DNA from: Lachnospiraceae bacterium
GTDB lineage: Bacteria; Bacillota; Clostridia; Lachnospirales; Lachnospiraceae
Direction of reading: 5' to 3'
DNA length: 64,000 nt
Assembly: GCA_017623215.1 (NCBI GenBank)
Contig: JAGAPO010000052.1
Location: 1 to 64,000 of the forward strand
Shown piece after piece: positions 24,573-33,677 of this stretch (position 1 is its first letter; the number at the start of each line of letters is the position of its first letter). A model generated the notes under the pieces. The model saw nothing but the letters and a program-made list of their open reading frames with translations. It was not told the origin of the DNA and did no database searches. The translations under genes and the position numbers were made by a program.

Positions 24573-26890
24573 TGCAGGCAGCAAGCGAAGCGTATAAGGC
24601 TGTCATGAAGGAAAAATGTCGGAATGTCTGTTCCTATGTCCGCGTTACGCTTGGCGTGGTCAATCAGGAGGCACAGTCCGGCGCCTGCGTATCAAGTCCA
24701 GAGGCGTATACCTATTTTTCCAATGTGAAAAAGCCGTTTGACAATTACAGCGTAACCGAACGATATGCGCTGTGCGAGGAAGATTTCTGCCCGGTGGACG
24801 GAAGCTGTTATTTCCTTCCGCGGGAAGGGGACCCCATTGTCCTGAATCAAGGTCTTATCACGGAAGCGATTCTCGGAACGATTGAGATCCGGTTTCCCTA
24901 CGCGATGGACCTGAAAGGCCTGACAATTGAGTTCGGGAACACCTATCCGGTGGACTTTTCCATCCTTTCCGATGTAGATTCAGTGGAGGTAATCGGAAAT
25001 ACTTCCGGCCATTATGTAACGGAGCTGATATTTCACAGTGCGACATTTTTGCGCATTGTACCGGCATCCATGAGCAACGGGAACGGCAGGCTGCATATCG
25101 AACAGATTACCATGGGAATCGGCCTGTATTTTGACGGGAAGCGCCTTCTTGCAACTTCGAAGCGTGAGCATGTCAGCCCGATATCCGAAGAAATACCGAC
25201 ATTGGATTACACCGCATCCATGACCAATCAGGACCGTATGTTCGACGTGGAAAACGAGAACTCAGTCCTTCATTTTTTGCAAATCGGGCAAAGCGTGGAA
25301 GTGGAATACGGTCAGGAGCTTCCGGACGGAAGCGTGGAATGGATACCAGGGCTTTTCCTGCTGCTGCGGGAATGGTCAGCGGATGACGATGAAATGAGCA
25401 TATCCGCTTCTGACCGGTTTGAGGACCTGAATGAGACATACTACCGCGGGGCCTATCATCCGGATGGCGTCAGCCTGTTTGAGCTTGCTGTGGAAGTGCT
25501 GACGGACGCGGGGCTCGACGACCGGGAATACTGGTTAGATCCCTGCCTTAAGAGCGTTATCGTACACAATCCGATTCCGGTCACGACCCACAAGGAAGCG
25601 ATTCAGATGATAGCGAACGCGGGACGCTGCGCGCTGATGCAGGACCGGAACGGACGGATCCGGCTGAAATCCTCGTTCCATCCGGTCATGACAGCGTCCT
25701 CGGATAATGCGGCTTATTTCTCCGATACATCCGGCATCCTGGAAGAATCCGAAAAAGACAGCTATGCGCTTGCCGGTAGGAATTTGACGGATGTTATATC
25801 CAATCAGTATTTCCTTCCGCGGGAAGGAAGCGCGGAATACCGGAATGTGGGATATGTCAGTAAGTACGCTGCCGGCTCCGACGGAACCTTCCCGCAGAAT
25901 CCTACAGTCGAAATCCATTCGGAAGCCGCTGTGAAATGCTTCGGCCTGACGCTGAAATTCGGCAAGGTTCCGCCGAAGGAAATGCAAATCCATACTTACC
26001 TGGATGGCACCTTCATGGAATCATTCCCGGTATCCGGTTTAACGGAAACGACGGAAATCAATCACGAGTTCCCGGAGTTTGACCGGATGGTATTGGAGTT
26101 TCTGACGCATGAAGCAGGACAGGAAAGCAGCCTTGTATTTTACATCGATGAGGAAGGCAGCTATCTTACCGATGAAAACGGATATTTCCTGGTAGAAGGC
26201 AATTCGGACGAATCCGCCGGCGGAGGGCTCCGGGTCATCCTGCATCAAGTCCGGTTCGGCCAGAGTACGGATTATCGGCTGGAATACGGCGTGGAGCTGA
26301 CGAAAACGCCCAAGGGGACGCAGCTTGCGAAAACGAAGACGCTGCAGATCGTTCGGACCATTTACACAGAGGGGACGGAGCGAAAAGAAATCGCAAAGGA
26401 AACAGTTTCCGGTGACGGGTCCTATCTTCTGCGGTGGAGTAATCCGGCATCCGGGATTCAGTGTACCATTACAGACGCGCAGGATGGCCAGACAGCGGTT
26501 ATCGCGGAACAGGGCAGTTATTACGCGATAGTTTTAGTTTCCGGCATTTCCGGCTCTGCTGAGATTGCCATAACCGGTCAGGAGTATACGATAACGGAGG
26601 GAATCCGTACCAAGGAGCTAAGCCCGTCCGGGACCGTCCGGAGCTGGAAGAATCCGCTGATATCGGAGGATTCCCACGCCGCGCGGCTTGCGGACTGGAT
26701 CGGCGATTACCTTTCATCTGACCGGGAATATGATATCTCCTACCGCGGGGAACCGCGAATCGATGGGAATGACAGTGTTTATCTGGAGAATAAATACATC
26801 CCGGATATGATGGTGCGAGTCGAGGACCATACATTAAATACCAGCCGGGGAGCGTTAAGCGGCAGCGTCAAGGCAAGGAGAGTGATATAA
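24572..26890 (+). CDS. Tail / baseplate protein (minor structural protein)
   Basis: Start is ATG 24572; the TTG at 24569 would also be in frame but the RBS GGGGAGGTGG suits the ATG. The 772-aa protein has the look of tail-tip hub proteins: repeated WFLPREG-like segments (CYFLPREGD, QYFLPREGS), a middle with DASDRFEDLNETYYRG-type fold features, and a C-terminal KYIPDMMVRVEDHTLN typical of such hubs. It lies where the Tal or baseplate gene is expected. Confidence 0.7.
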   Translation: MQAASEAYKAVMKEKCRNVCSYVRVTLGVVNQEAQSGACVSSPEAYTYFSNVKKPFDNYSVTERYALCEEDFCPVDGSCYFLPREGDPIVLNQGLITEAILGTIEIRFPYAMDLKGLTIEFGNTYPVDFSILSDVDSVEVIGNTSGHYVTELIFHSATFLRIVPASMSNGNGRLHIEQITMGIGLYFDGKRLLATSKREHVSPISEEIPTLDYTASMTNQDRMFDVENENSVLHFLQIGQSVEVEYGQELPDGSVEWIPGLFLLLREWSADDDEMSISASDRFEDLNETYYRGAYHPDGVSLFELAVEVLTDAGLDDREYWLDPCLKSVIVHNPIPVTTHKEAIQMIANAGRCALMQDRNGRIRLKSSFHPVMTASSDNAAYFSDTSGILEESEKDSYALAGRNLTDVISNQYFLPREGSAEYRNVGYVSKYAAGSDGTFPQNPTVEIHSEAAVKCFGLTLKFGKVPPKEMQIHTYLDGTFMESFPVSGLTETTEINHEFPEFDRMVLEFLTHEAGQESSLVFYIDEEGSYLTDENGYFLVEGNSDESAGGGLRVILHQVRFGQSTDYRLEYGVELTKTPKGTQLAKTKTLQIVRTIYTEGTERKEIAKETVSGDGSYLLRWSNPASGIQCTITDAQDGQTAVIAEQGSYYAIVLVSGISGSAEIAITGQEYTITEGIRTKELSPSGTVRSWKNPLISEDSHAARLADWIGDYLSSDREYDISYRGEPRIDGNDSVYLENKYIPDMMVRVEDHTLNTSRGALSGSVKARRVI

Positions 26891-29320
26891 GTGGATAGCA
26901 TAAAGACGCGGGTAATTACAAGCGTAAGCCAGACAGAGGACATGGAATCTGACTTGCTCACAGATTCGAACGGAAGCCTGAGGAAAATTCCGATTGAGCT
27001 TCTGACAGAAAAAATCAGGAAGGGATTATTGAATCAGATTTTGGATCCGGACCATTATCCGATTACGCCTGCATCCGATAATAGCAAAACTGTTACGATT
27101 GATTTAGAAGAAGGAAATATCACAAACACTGGAGAGCTGACAGAAGAAGCGGGTATTTATCGAACACCGGATTATATTGAAATCTTGGATGGAATGTCAT
27201 TTTCCAATTCCGGGAACCAAATAATGAAGTTTTATATATATGATGAGAATAAAAACTTTATTAGCGGTTGGAATGATGGATATTCGTATGCCTGGCGTAA
27301 TCCGGGAACCCTTGATTTCTTTCCGCCTGGCGCGAAATACTTTAAATGTCTTCTGTCATCCGATGAACCGCAGACTATGACAATCGCTATCGGAACCGTG
27401 GAAGAGCAAATAAAAGCAGAGCATAAGAGGGTATACCTTGCGGATCATGGATATGTAGTTTATGGAGATATCATTGATGATGCTGCCATGCACAAGCTTG
27501 TAATTGAAGCGCTTGGTTTAGATGATAACGAATATAATATCACAGAAATCAAGGCTCCCGTGGCAAATCCGCATGAGGCTACGCTGGCATTAATGAATGT
27601 GGGGAACGGATGCGTTCAGTTCGTTGATTTTTCGTCCATGACCTATGATGCAGACAATCCTACTGTGGAAATTGTATGCCAGACCCGAGGGCAAAGACCG
27701 CTTCCCTATTTTTGTATCGCATTTAATAACGGAAACGGGCAAGGGCGGGTAAGAAAACTGCGTGTTGACCCGGACTGTATCCCCGTCCGCCTGACAAGTG
27801 AGGGGATTGAGGTCCGCAGGAATAATACATTCAGTAATACAGGTTCGGAAGAGGAATATGTTATAGTCAATCTTGCAGAATTGAAAGATGCTGTAGATGC
27901 TTTATCAAACGGAGGAACTGTATACCCATCCTATATCATTGATGAATCTGCGCGCGTCAGTAACGAGGTTCTTCACAATCGCAGCGCAAACAGTTTTGTA
28001 TTTGCTGCGCTATCTGATATTCATCTGGAATGCTATGAATATACCAGGACAGGAGCAAGTCATACAGCGGCTGCGCTGAATGAAATTAAAAAACGGGTTC
28101 CGTTGGACATGATTACACTTCTTGGGGATTATGTGGATGGAGACAGTACAGATGATACAGACCAGTGTAATACGGAACTGCTTGAGATTCGTCAGATGTT
28201 CTATGATACGGTGAGAGATGTCCCCAGTATTTGGGCGGTTGGAAATCATGATAATGCGCACTATTACACGCGGGATGACCCGAGTGACCGGACGAACGGT
28301 AATTTGATGTATTCTTATCTTGGTTCAAATAACCGTGATACTGTGATTGACCCTGAGAACAGGCAACGAATTTATGGATATCGGGATTTTGAGCAGCAGA
28401 AGATTCGGGTGATTTACCTGAATACATCGGATGTATCGGATAATACGACATCATCCAGTACTTATATCTCGAATCAGCAGCTTACCTGGCTCCAGAATAC
28501 AGCACTTGATTTTTCTTCAAAATCAGATGTGAATAATTGGGGGATTCTGTTTCTGACCCATTATCCCATTGATTGGAACAGCGCAACACAAAGCCTTTTG
28601 ACGATTATTAATGATTATATTTCCGGGGATGGAACTGAAGGAGCAAAGCGTGCTGAAGTAATCGCAGCATTTCACGGACATACCCATAATTACCTCGTCA
28701 ATACGATTGGAGTAAGCGGATTTCCGAGCATTGCAATTCCACAGGTATGTTTTGGGAGGAATAATGAATATGCGACCGACCCGGACAAACCGGAATTCGG
28801 GGAATTTGAAGAGGATGGAGTAACACCGATATATTACGCAAAGACAGAGAACAGCGCACAGGATACCAGCTTCAACATCATTACGATTGACCGTATCCTG
28901 AAGAAAATCTATTGTACGAATTATGGTGCAGGAATCAATCGGGAAATCCAGTACGCAGAATATACTCCTCCTGTTACCGTAACGATAACGACTGCGGGCG
29001 AATGGGTGGTAGGTTCTATCAGTACAACGAATGGCGTATTTGATGACGGAGCCAACACATCAAGAGTCTCTATGGTAACACCGAAGCCGGTTCCGGCGAA
29101 TACAGTTATTACAGTGTCAGCTTCCGGAATTGCAGACGGAAAGTCTATCTATGTTTTAGAATATGACTCTGATGATAACTATGTTGGCAATTTCTATTTT
29201 TATAACGGTGACAGCGCGACCACATCAGCTACTACGGCATATATCCGACTGCGGTCAACACCGGCTTCCGATGCATCTGCGGTTGATGTGACCATCAGCT
29301 ATATTTCCGAATCAGCATAA
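26891..29320 (+). CDS. Tail fibre / receptor protein with calcineurin-like phosphoesterase domain
   Basis: Starts at GTG 26891 behind GGAGAGTGATATAA. About residues 1-360 are virion-anchoring and beta-rich. Residues about 367-700 are a metallophosphoesterase with the full set of metal ligands: SDIHLE (Asp376, His378), GDYVDGD (Asp413), GNHDN (Asn452, His453), LTHYP (His557) and HGHTHN (His597, His599). A C-terminal jelly-roll-like strand domain follows (about 715-809). Such an enzyme could cut phosphodiester-linked surface polymers such as teichoic acids during adsorption; substrate is unknown. Codon use is more AT-rich than in the baseplate gene before it. Confidence 0.82.
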   Translation: MDSIKTRVITSVSQTEDMESDLLTDSNGSLRKIPIELLTEKIRKGLLNQILDPDHYPITPASDNSKTVTIDLEEGNITNTGELTEEAGIYRTPDYIEILDGMSFSNSGNQIMKFYIYDENKNFISGWNDGYSYAWRNPGTLDFFPPGAKYFKCLLSSDEPQTMTIAIGTVEEQIKAEHKRVYLADHGYVVYGDIIDDAAMHKLVIEALGLDDNEYNITEIKAPVANPHEATLALMNVGNGCVQFVDFSSMTYDADNPTVEIVCQTRGQRPLPYFCIAFNNGNGQGRVRKLRVDPDCIPVRLTSEGIEVRRNNTFSNTGSEEEYVIVNLAELKDAVDALSNGGTVYPSYIIDESARVSNEVLHNRSANSFVFAALSDIHLECYEYTRTGASHTAAALNEIKKRVPLDMITLLGDYVDGDSTDDTDQCNTELLEIRQMFYDTVRDVPSIWAVGNHDNAHYYTRDDPSDRTNGNLMYSYLGSNNRDTVIDPENRQRIYGYRDFEQQKIRVIYLNTSDVSDNTTSSSTYISNQQLTWLQNTALDFSSKSDVNNWGILFLTHYPIDWNSATQSLLTIINDYISGDGTEGAKRAEVIAAFHGHTHNYLVNTIGVSGFPSIAIPQVCFGRNNEYATDPDKPEFGEFEEDGVTPIYYAKTENSAQDTSFNIITIDRILKKIYCTNYGAGINREIQYAEYTPPVTVTITTAGEWVVGSISTTNGVFDDGANTSRVSMVTPKPVPANTVITVSASGIADGKSIYVLEYDSDDNYVGNFYFYNGDSATTSATTAYIRLRSTPASDASAVDVTISYISESA

Positions 29321-29342
29321 TATCAGGAGGTGAATCAATGTA

Positions 29343-29753
29343 ATGTGGCAGATGCCGAAGACAGACTGGGCACCTAACGTTGATTATTTCAATGTGGAGG
29401 ACTATAACCGCATCAAAGGGAATCTTGACTATCTGTATGAGCTTGCATTATCCATGTATCCGGGCCTTCACTGGGAAGACATGGGAGCAGATAAAACCTA
29501 TACGGACTATGGATTCTATGCCGATGAGATTAACCGGTTCGAATCGAACATCGAACATATCTGCGCGGATACCTATCCGTTCCCGGTAGGAGATATGAGA
29601 ACCTATGAAGCGAACCAGCCGTTCATCGACTGGAAAGAACTGAACCGGATTGAGAGTGCCTGCCTGATGCTGTATGAGTATCTCAGCGGTCAGAACGCAG
29701 GCAGAGCACGACTTTCCCTTGTACCAGGAAGGAGGCGATTTCCGAAATGCTAA
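29343..29753 (+). CDS. Phage tail-region protein (136 aa)
   Basis: ATG 29343 is the only usable start, but the well-placed ATG at 29338 (AGGAGG 7 nt before) is followed at once by TAA, so the ribosome binding site first serves a start-stop pair that overlaps the true start. The protein is rich in Tyr, Trp and acidic residues (MWQMPKTDWAPNVDYFNVED) and contains PFIDWKELNRIESACLMLYE, a pattern of small clostridial phage tail-tip proteins of unknown role. Confidence 0.6.
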   Translation: MWQMPKTDWAPNVDYFNVEDYNRIKGNLDYLYELALSMYPGLHWEDMGADKTYTDYGFYADEINRFESNIEHICADTYPFPVGDMRTYEANQPFIDWKELNRIESACLMLYEYLSGQNAGRARLSLVPGRRRFPKC

Positions 29754-30151
29754 GGACAGATTACAAGGATGATATCTTTTCATCCGCCCGGAAATACAAA
29801 ATGATTGACAACGGGGACGGAACGATTTCACTGCAGGATGTGACGGAATATACCCAGGAAGGGGATGTGTTCGGGGCTGCGGAGCTGAACGGAATCGGGG
29901 CTGAAGTGAATAACAAAGCGGGAAAAGATCATACCCATAATTATTCGGATTTGAATAACATCCCCTCTTCTTTTCCACCGGATAGCCATACCCATCCGGC
30001 AACGGAGATATCAGGCGGAACGCTTTCAAAATCCGTAGTTGCGGATACCGGAACGGATCTGACGGTTTCCAGGCTGCGCAATATTCAGTTTGGCACGGAG
30101 GTTCCGGAGTCTATCCCGGAAGGGTCATTATTCTTCCTGTACGAAGAGTGA
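29747..30151 (+). CDS. Short tail fibre protein with HTH-type repeats (134 aa)
   Basis: The start at ATG 29747 overlaps the previous gene by 7 bases (GAAGGAGGCGATTTCC as RBS). The middle holds KDHTHNYSDLNNIPSSFPP and SHTHPATEISGG, the His-Thr-His strands that trimerise round iron in many phage fibres and fibre-attachment proteins. The end, FGTEVPESIPEGSLFFLYEE, is typical of short fibre or baseplate-decorating proteins. Confidence 0.7.
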   Translation: MLRTDYKDDIFSSARKYKMIDNGDGTISLQDVTEYTQEGDVFGAAELNGIGAEVNNKAGKDHTHNYSDLNNIPSSFPPDSHTHPATEISGGTLSKSVVADTGTDLTVSRLRNIQFGTEVPESIPEGSLFFLYEE

Positions 30152-30160
30152 GGCGGGACT

Positions 30161-31054
30161 ATGGCAAAAGAAGGTTTTTTCGGAATCGACAGTAATAAGA
30201 GGAACTGGAAGAAATGCTATTCAAAAATCGGCGGAACCATCCGGGAGCTGAAGGAAGCATGGGCGAATATCGGCGGAAATATGGTGCTGGTATGGAGAAG
30301 TACCGTACCAGCCGGAGAGGTAGTCTTTACAGCAAGTGATGTCTGGACGGTTCCGGACGGAGTATCGGTTATCGATATCTTTTGCGTCGGCGGCGGAGGC
30401 GGAAACGGCGGTAATTACTATATGTCAACTTATCAGAGCGGAGCAACGGCTTATAAAAGTGTTGACCGCAGCGGAGCATACGGTGGAGCAGGATATACCA
30501 CAGTACAGATAGGAGCTTCTGTTTCTCCGGGTGATGAGCTTGCAATCGTAGTAGGCACAGGAGGAAGTCCTGGCAATGATTTATATAGTACATCGGATTC
30601 AATGAGTGGAAGTACACCTACACAAGGTTCTTCCGGTTCGGAGTCAAGTGTCACAGGAAACGGTATCAGCGTGAAAGCTCCCGGAGGAACCGGAGGATTG
30701 CCAGGGTCAACTTCCTATTATTATCGAAACGGAGCTGATGGTGGATCCGGTTCCGGATGTTCCGGCTCATCGGAATTTGAACAATATGAAAACGGAGGTT
30801 ATTATAATCCTCCATCCTATTATCGAGGCAATGGCGGAACGGACGGCGGAAACGGAAAACAGGCAAGTATGACCAACGCAGGCGGAACGACATCTTATTA
30901 TGGTACACCGGGAAAAGGGCAGGGAAGCACGACAAGGGCATTCGGAGAAAGCACAGGAACTCTGTACAGTACGGCAGAGCGCAGCGATGACGCGCCTAAC
31001 ACCGGCAACTCCGGTAGTTCCGGCATTGTGATTATCCGGTGGGCAGAACAGTAA
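30161..31054 (+). CDS. Glycine-rich tail fibre protein
   Basis: After about 45 residues of an anchoring segment (KLKEAWANIGGNMVLVWRST-like region), the protein is dominated by Gly, Ser, Tyr and Asn blocks (VGGGGGNGGNYY, SGSGCSGSSEFEQ) and ends GIVIIRWAEQ. This matches glycine-rich adhesin or fibre-tip proteins, whose polyglycine helices bind receptors. No reverse transcriptase or template repeat is seen, so it is not an evident diversity-generating element. RBS GAGGCGGGACT. Confidence 0.72.
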   Translation: MAKEGFFGIDSNKRNWKKCYSKIGGTIRELKEAWANIGGNMVLVWRSTVPAGEVVFTASDVWTVPDGVSVIDIFCVGGGGGNGGNYYMSTYQSGATAYKSVDRSGAYGGAGYTTVQIGASVSPGDELAIVVGTGGSPGNDLYSTSDSMSGSTPTQGSSGSESSVTGNGISVKAPGGTGGLPGSTSYYYRNGADGGSGSGCSGSSEFEQYENGGYYNPPSYYRGNGGTDGGNGKQASMTNAGGTTSYYGTPGKGQGSTTRAFGESTGTLYSTAERSDDAPNTGNSGSSGIVIIRWAEQ

Positions 31055-31071
31055 ATACGAGGTGAAAAAAC

Positions 31072-31455
31072 ATGTGGTGTAATCAGATTTTCAGTTTGAT
31101 TCAAAGGAATGAATATGAATCCGGAGAGGATCGGATCGTAGAATATCGGGTTGTGAATAACATCGTTTGCGATGATTATGAGCGCGCGAGCCGGTTCGCT
31201 CGATTATCCTATGGTTCGGACGCGATTGCGGTTGATACCACGCGCATCCCGGTTCATATCGGAGATACCTATGACAATGGTAAATTCTATCGGAATGGAG
31301 AAGAAGTGATTCCGAATCCGACACAGGAGGAGCAGATTAAGGAATTGACCAGGAAGTTGGAAAACCAGGCAAAGACCAGCGACGAACAGGCAGCTGCCAT
31401 CGAAAGCATCCTGTTGGAGATTCTCCCCGCCATCATAGACAACATGACAGCGTAA
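31072..31455 (+). CDS. Hypothetical phage tail-end protein (127 aa)
   Basis: ATG 31072 follows GAGGTGAAAAAAC. The N-terminal 90 residues look beta-rich (EDRIVEYRVVNNIVCDDYE); the last 45 form a coiled-coil-like helix (EEQIKELTRKLENQAKTSD...). A small gene of XkdX-like size follows. Such proteins often lie between fibre genes and lysis genes. No firm family. Confidence 0.55.
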   Translation: MWCNQIFSLIQRNEYESGEDRIVEYRVVNNIVCDDYERASRFARLSYGSDAIAVDTTRIPVHIGDTYDNGKFYRNGEEVIPNPTQEEQIKELTRKLENQAKTSDEQAAAIESILLEILPAIIDNMTA

Positions 31456-31477
31456 GCTTCGGAAAGGAGTCAGGAAT

Positions 31478-31651
31478 ATGATATCATTTATTTCGGACAG
31501 CATTATCCGCGCAAAGGAATTAGGATTGGAAAGCGGACAGGCAAAGTACCGGGCCTATTTTATCAACCTCAGAATCTATGCGAAGTACAAGCAAGGCGTG
31601 GATGAGCTCCTCGCGCAGTCCGGGTGCGGGGATTGCATTGTAACAGAATAA
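31478..31651 (+). CDS. Small phage protein before the lysis genes (57 aa)
   Basis: ATG 31478 has GGAAAGGAGTCAGGAAT upstream. The peptide is helical (SIIRAKELGLESGQAKYRAY) and ends with a Cys pair (SGCGDC). Position and size resemble XkdX-type small proteins found just before holins, without a matching motif. Terminator follows. Confidence 0.5.
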   Translation: MISFISDSIIRAKELGLESGQAKYRAYFINLRIYAKYKQGVDELLAQSGCGDCIVTE

Positions 31652-31668
31652 CAGGAACAGCGCGAGAG

Positions 31669-31699
31669 GGCATCCGTTTTCATCCGGGTGCCTTTTATT
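31669..31699 (+). terminator. Terminator before the lysis module
   Basis: GGCATCC (31669-31675) / GGGTGCC (31686-31692) with TTTTATT after. The stem resembles the terminator at 10129-10156 (GCATCC/GGGTGC), suggesting one terminator type marks module borders in this phage. Confidence 0.65.
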
Positions 31700-31720
31700 C
31701 GCCGCGGAAAGGAGAAATGT

Positions 31721-32164
31721 ATGAAAGGAAGTATCTGCACGGCAATTGGGGCGGTCGGAGGGTTTATCGCCTATCTGTTCGGAGGATGGGACAGCGCGCT
31801 TATGACATTGATTATCTTTATGGCAATCGACTATATCAGCGGTTTGATGGTAGCCGGCATCTTCAAGCGTTCCCCGAAGAGCTCAACGGGCGCTCTGGAA
31901 TCCCGAGCCGGATGGAAAGGCTTGTGTCGGAAGGGCGTTACGCTCTTGATTGTATTGGTGGCGGCGCGGTTGGATATTGCGATAGGGACCGAATTTATCC
32001 GGGATGCCGTGGTTATCGCTTTTATCGCCAATGAAACGATATCCATTATCGAAAACGCGGGCTTGATGGGGATTCCAATCCCATCAGCGATTATCAAAGC
32101 GGTTGATGTTTTGCAAAGCAAAAGCAAGCAGGAGGGAGATCCGGATGGGAAAGACAGTGAATGA
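31721..32164 (+). CDS. Phage holin
   Basis: Start ATG 31721 (GGAAAGGAGAAATGT); an earlier in-frame start at 31688 overlaps the terminator. The 147-aa protein has hydrophobic helices near residues 6-25, 28-46 and 72-88 and the GALESRAGWKGLCRKG motif with ANETISIIENAGLMGIPIP, typical of the toxin-secretion/phage lysis holin family (PF05105). It makes membrane lesions that let the endolysin reach the wall. It overlaps the endolysin gene by 20 bases. Confidence 0.88.
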   Translation: MKGSICTAIGAVGGFIAYLFGGWDSALMTLIIFMAIDYISGLMVAGIFKRSPKSSTGALESRAGWKGLCRKGVTLLIVLVAARLDIAIGTEFIRDAVVIAFIANETISIIENAGLMGIPIPSAIIKAVDVLQSKSKQEGDPDGKDSE

Positions 32165-32906
32165 TTTCTGCGAGTATCTGAACAGCCGCGTGGGATCTCT
32201 CTATGTGCTTGGGATGCAGGGCCATAGTGTAAAGGGATTTGCCAGGGCTGCCATTACGGAATATGAAAAACGGTACAGTTCACAGCCGGAGCGAAGCATA
32301 GAGCGGGACTTCGCGCAGCTTGATAAAAAACTCCCGGAGGATATCTTCTTTTACGATTGTTCCGGCCTCGGCGTTGCCTGGCTGATAGAATCCGGCCTCA
32401 TCAAACAGGATTATACAGCCAACAGTATGTATACGCAGCTCTGTACGAAAATCAACCGGGCAGCGCTGAAAAAGGGCGACTGGGTATTTGTCCGGAATCC
32501 GAATACCGGAAACATTACCCATATCGGATATGTCGTGGATCATGACTTATATGTCGTAGAAGCCAAGGGGCGGGATGACGGGGTTGTAAAACGGCCGCTG
32601 TCCGCGGGAGGTTGGAACGTGTACGGGCGACCGGATAAAATATTCCCGGAATTGAACCAGAGCGTTACAATCAGCCGGGTCCTTCGGCTTACATCGCCAT
32701 ACATGCGCGGGGATGATGTCCGCGCGCTGCAGGAATCTGTCAGAGGGATTGGAATAACCGTGGATGTGGACGGAATCTTCGGACCCGGCACGGAATCCGC
32801 GGTACGTATCGCGCAGGAGCAGCTCTTCCCTAACAATCCATCCGAATGGGATGGACAGGCGGGGAAAAAGACAGCGGAGGCGCTTGGGCTTACCTGGGCT
32901 GTGTGA
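32145..32906 (+). CDS. Endolysin: NlpC/P60 peptidase with peptidoglycan-binding domain
   Basis: Start ATG 32145 (GGAGGGAGATCCGG upstream). The catalytic domain has YDCSG with Cys72, and ITHIGYVVD with His126 as expected for NlpC/P60 amidohydrolases. Residues about 185-250 form a PG_binding_1 domain (MRGDDVRALQESVRGIGI, VDGIFGPGTESAVR). The protein cuts stem peptides of host peptidoglycan during lysis. There is no signal peptide, so it depends on the upstream holin. Confidence 0.88.
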   Translation: MGKTVNDFCEYLNSRVGSLYVLGMQGHSVKGFARAAITEYEKRYSSQPERSIERDFAQLDKKLPEDIFFYDCSGLGVAWLIESGLIKQDYTANSMYTQLCTKINRAALKKGDWVFVRNPNTGNITHIGYVVDHDLYVVEAKGRDDGVVKRPLSAGGWNVYGRPDKIFPELNQSVTISRVLRLTSPYMRGDDVRALQESVRGIGITVDVDGIFGPGTESAVRIAQEQLFPNNPSEWDGQAGKKTAEALGLTWAV

Positions 32907-32940
32907 GATGTGATATCGTAAATCATTCTTTATGAAAAAA

Positions 32941-32994
32941 ATGTGTATAGATGTGTATTTCTGTATTGACAAATACACATTTAATGTGTATAAT
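32941..32994 (+). promoter_or_regulatory. hicAB promoter with four operator half-sites
   Basis: A consensus promoter: TTGACA (32966-32971), 17-bp spacer, TATAAT (32989-32994). The spacer and -10 hold a perfect 8-bp inverted repeat, ATACACAT (32973-32980) and ATGTGTAT (32984-32991), and two more ATGTGTAT half-sites occur at 32941 and 32951. The layout fits autorepression by HicB, whose C-terminus is a DNA-binding fold. Confidence 0.75.
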
Positions 32995-33016
32995 ATAATT
33001 GTAAGGAGGACATATA

Positions 33017-33190
33017 ATGAAACGAAAAGACTTAATTAAAAAGCTTGAAGAAGCTGGTTTTCGTTTCAAGGAACATGGTGGGAATCATGATACTTATAAA
33101 AGAGGAACTGATACCGAACAGGTTCCAAGGCATACAGAAATAAACGAAATCACAGCAAAGAAGATATTGAAAAAATGGGGATTGAAATAG
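33017..33190 (+). CDS. hicA: HicA-type mRNA interferase toxin
   Basis: A 57-aa protein, ATG 33017 behind GTAAGGAGGACATATA. It shows the HicA fold: KRKDLIKKLEEAGFRFKEHG then GGNHDTYKR with the active-site His, then VPRHTEINEITAKKILKK. HicA binds RNA through a dsRBD-like fold and cuts mRNA. It lies upstream of hicB, with a strong promoter, and after the phage lysis genes, so it is a moron carried by the prophage. Confidence 0.85.
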   Translation: MKRKDLIKKLEEAGFRFKEHGGNHDTYKRGTDTEQVPRHTEINEITAKKILKKWGLK

Positions 33191-33230
33191 AATCCCCATC
33201 ATCTTCTTGCAATCTTAAAGGAGGTTTGCG

Positions 33231-33656
33231 ATGAAACAGGCATATCCGACATTTATTGCGCAAAGCGGAGAAGATTATTTGGTATATGTTCCGGACATGG
33301 AAATATATACTGAAGGAAAGAGCTTAACAGATGCAATTGATATGGCGCGGGATGCGATTGGACTGAAAGGAATCGATATGGAGGATGATGGAAAGGACTT
33401 GCCTCAGGCATCCGGCTATTCCGAAGTAATCCAAAAAGCAAAAGCTGATGCGGAAGACTTTGATTTTACGGATGGGATCTTAACGATGGTAGATGTAGAT
33501 TTCACCGCGTACAGAAAAAGAATGAACAATAAAATGGTTCGGAGAAATGTAACCCTTCCCAATTGGATGAATATCGAAGCAGAACGGCTGCATCTGAATG
33601 TATCAAAAATTCTTCAGGAGGCCCTTGCTGAAAAGGTCTCACAATTTCACGAATAA
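33231..33656 (+). CDS. hicB: HicB-type antitoxin
   Basis: The 141-aa protein has the HicB N-terminal RNase H-like fold (AYPTFIAQSGEDYLVYVPDME, GKSLTDAIDMARDAIGL) and a C-terminal ribbon-helix-helix-like segment (VRRNVTLPNWMNIEAERLHL, about 105-135). It would inactivate HicA and repress the promoter at 32966 through the ATGTGTAT sites. RBS AAAGGAGGTTTGCG; 40-base gap after hicA. Confidence 0.85.
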   Translation: MKQAYPTFIAQSGEDYLVYVPDMEIYTEGKSLTDAIDMARDAIGLKGIDMEDDGKDLPQASGYSEVIQKAKADAEDFDFTDGILTMVDVDFTAYRKRMNNKMVRRNVTLPNWMNIEAERLHLNVSKILQEALAEKVSQFHE

Positions 33657-33677
33657 TACATGATCCACTCCATATCA

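Noticed and set aside
30161..31054. Variable-region gene of a diversity-generating retroelement
   Set aside because: Glycine-rich, but no adenine-specific template repeat and no reverse transcriptase in the window.
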